16,708 nucleotides of DNA from Carex sylvatica (lineage: Eukaryota > Streptophyta > Magnoliopsida > Poales > Cyperaceae), in contig CAXKVR010000842.1 in assembly GCA_964058845.1 (NCBI GenBank), forward strand, positions 1 through 16,708. The letters run 5' to 3'. Below, piece by piece: positions 16,233 to 16,708 of this stretch. A model generated the notes under the pieces. That model made no database searches and was not told the DNA's origin. It saw only the letters and a list, made by a program, of their open reading frames with translations. Each line of letters starts with the position of its first letter. Position 1 is the first letter of the stretch. The position numbers and the translations under genes were made by a program.

Positions 16233-16708
16233 ATGGTGGTGGGAGCGGGCACCAAATTGCAGTTTCAGGCACCAACTTATGGCAACCTGATTACCATTCT
16301 GAGTATTGACGGTGGAGGACTTAGAGGCATTATACCTGCTGTCATCTTATCTTTTCTTGAATCAGAGTTACAGGTATTGACAACTATATGTGAAGTATTT
16401 TAGTGCCAATATTGATAAAAGGAGTATGTGGATTAGTTGACTAATTTTTTTCTTTTTTTTCTGTTTTATCATAAATGGGACCAGAAATAATGAATTGTTT
16501 TCTATATTTGGTGCTATGCCTACTGATAGTAGTAGTTAGCAATGTGCAAGTACCTAACAGTTAGGCACAATCAAGAGTGAAATCTTGAATTGTAGTATTG
16601 ATTTTGCCACCCGTTTTCTAACATAGTTTCTTATTAACTTGTTTTGAAGAAACTGGATGGAGAAGATGCCAGGATAGCTGATTACTTTGACGTGATTGCG
16701 GGCACCAG
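16233..16708 (+). CDS. Patatin-like phospholipase (acyl hydrolase), 5' part; exon 1, intron 1 and start of exon 2
   Basis: Patatin-family lipid acyl hydrolases cleave fatty acids from phospholipids and galactolipids using a Ser-Asp dyad. Exon 1 (16233-16373) encodes 47 residues and contains [18 protein letters not shown]; the oxyanion loop DGGGLRG spans residues 26-32. It ends FLESELQ at CAG|GTATTG. The intron is 16374-16649 (276 bases, phase 0) and ends TTGTTTTGAAG. Exon 2 starts [19 protein letters not shown], exactly continuing the family pattern. The window ends after two bases of the next codon (AG), which should be the catalytic Ser of GTSTG (Ser67). The catalytic Asp and most of the protein lie outside. 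The start codon has an AAAATGG context, and no signal peptide is evident, as in cytosolic plant patatin-like proteins of the PLP2 type; vacuolar patatins carry one. The exact family member is not assigned. Confidence 0.95.

Noticed and set aside
1..16708. tRNA, rRNA, snoRNA or microRNA genes
   Set aside because: No tRNA A/B-box pair with a cloverleaf and no rRNA segment was seen. The hairpins found are transposon arms, so calling them microRNA precursors would need expression data.

Overview
This is nuclear DNA from a flowering plant, most likely a eudicot. The evidence is a very AT-rich intergenic background by eye, GT-AG introns, a plant-type carboxylesterase, the first exons of a plant patatin-like lipase, and a dense population of short non-autonomous DNA transposons. 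No bacterial, organellar or viral gene organisation is present. The species cannot be named from the sequence alone.

Genes. An intact, intronless class-I carboxylesterase (CXE, alpha/beta hydrolase) lies at 439-1365 on the plus strand, with oxyanion-hole HGG, GESAGG, Asp and His all in place. A decayed 3' fragment of a second carboxylesterase, with a frameshift, lies 0.7 kb downstream at 2051-2216, so this is the remnant of a tandem CXE cluster. At 12870-13200 there is a convincing plant promoter and leader (two GGCCCA boxes, a pyrimidine patch, a telo-box) in front of a 48-codon ORF that ends just before a good 5' splice site. Its product is not recognised, and it may be a short protein, an upstream ORF or a first exon. 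At the right edge a patatin-like phospholipase gene begins at 16233. Exon 1 carries the DGGGLRG oxyanion loop, and exon 2 runs off the window in the GTS of the nucleophile elbow.

Mobile elements fill most of the rest. Three hAT-type elements have clean 8-bp target-site duplications (4702-5071, 5857-6388, 9631-11076). A 1.34-kb Mutator-like palindrome has an 11-bp duplication (7584-8920) and a second palindrome sits at its centre. Three small palindromic elements with GAGT/ACTC-like ends have 9-bp duplications (12332-12704, 13566-13744, 14683-15063). Relatives of the first of these lie at 1490-1757 and 8037-8448. A 1.6-kb element with about 450-bp inverted repeats lies at 2280-3875, and a LINE zinc-finger remnant at 5690-6605 (minus) is split by one of the hAT elements. 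A half hAT-like terminus is at about 13872.

The protein genes do not form a pathway or operon. The two enzymes are independent hydrolases. The main interest is the transposon stratigraphy: nested insertions, empty sites that can be read directly, related palindromic families, a spliced-looking exon pair inside a hAT element, and a non-coding duplication (about 11413-11770 versus 15186-15520) upstream of the patatin-like gene. I did not find a clear previously undescribed protein system. The strongest open questions are the 48-codon ORF and the exon-like cargo in the hAT element.
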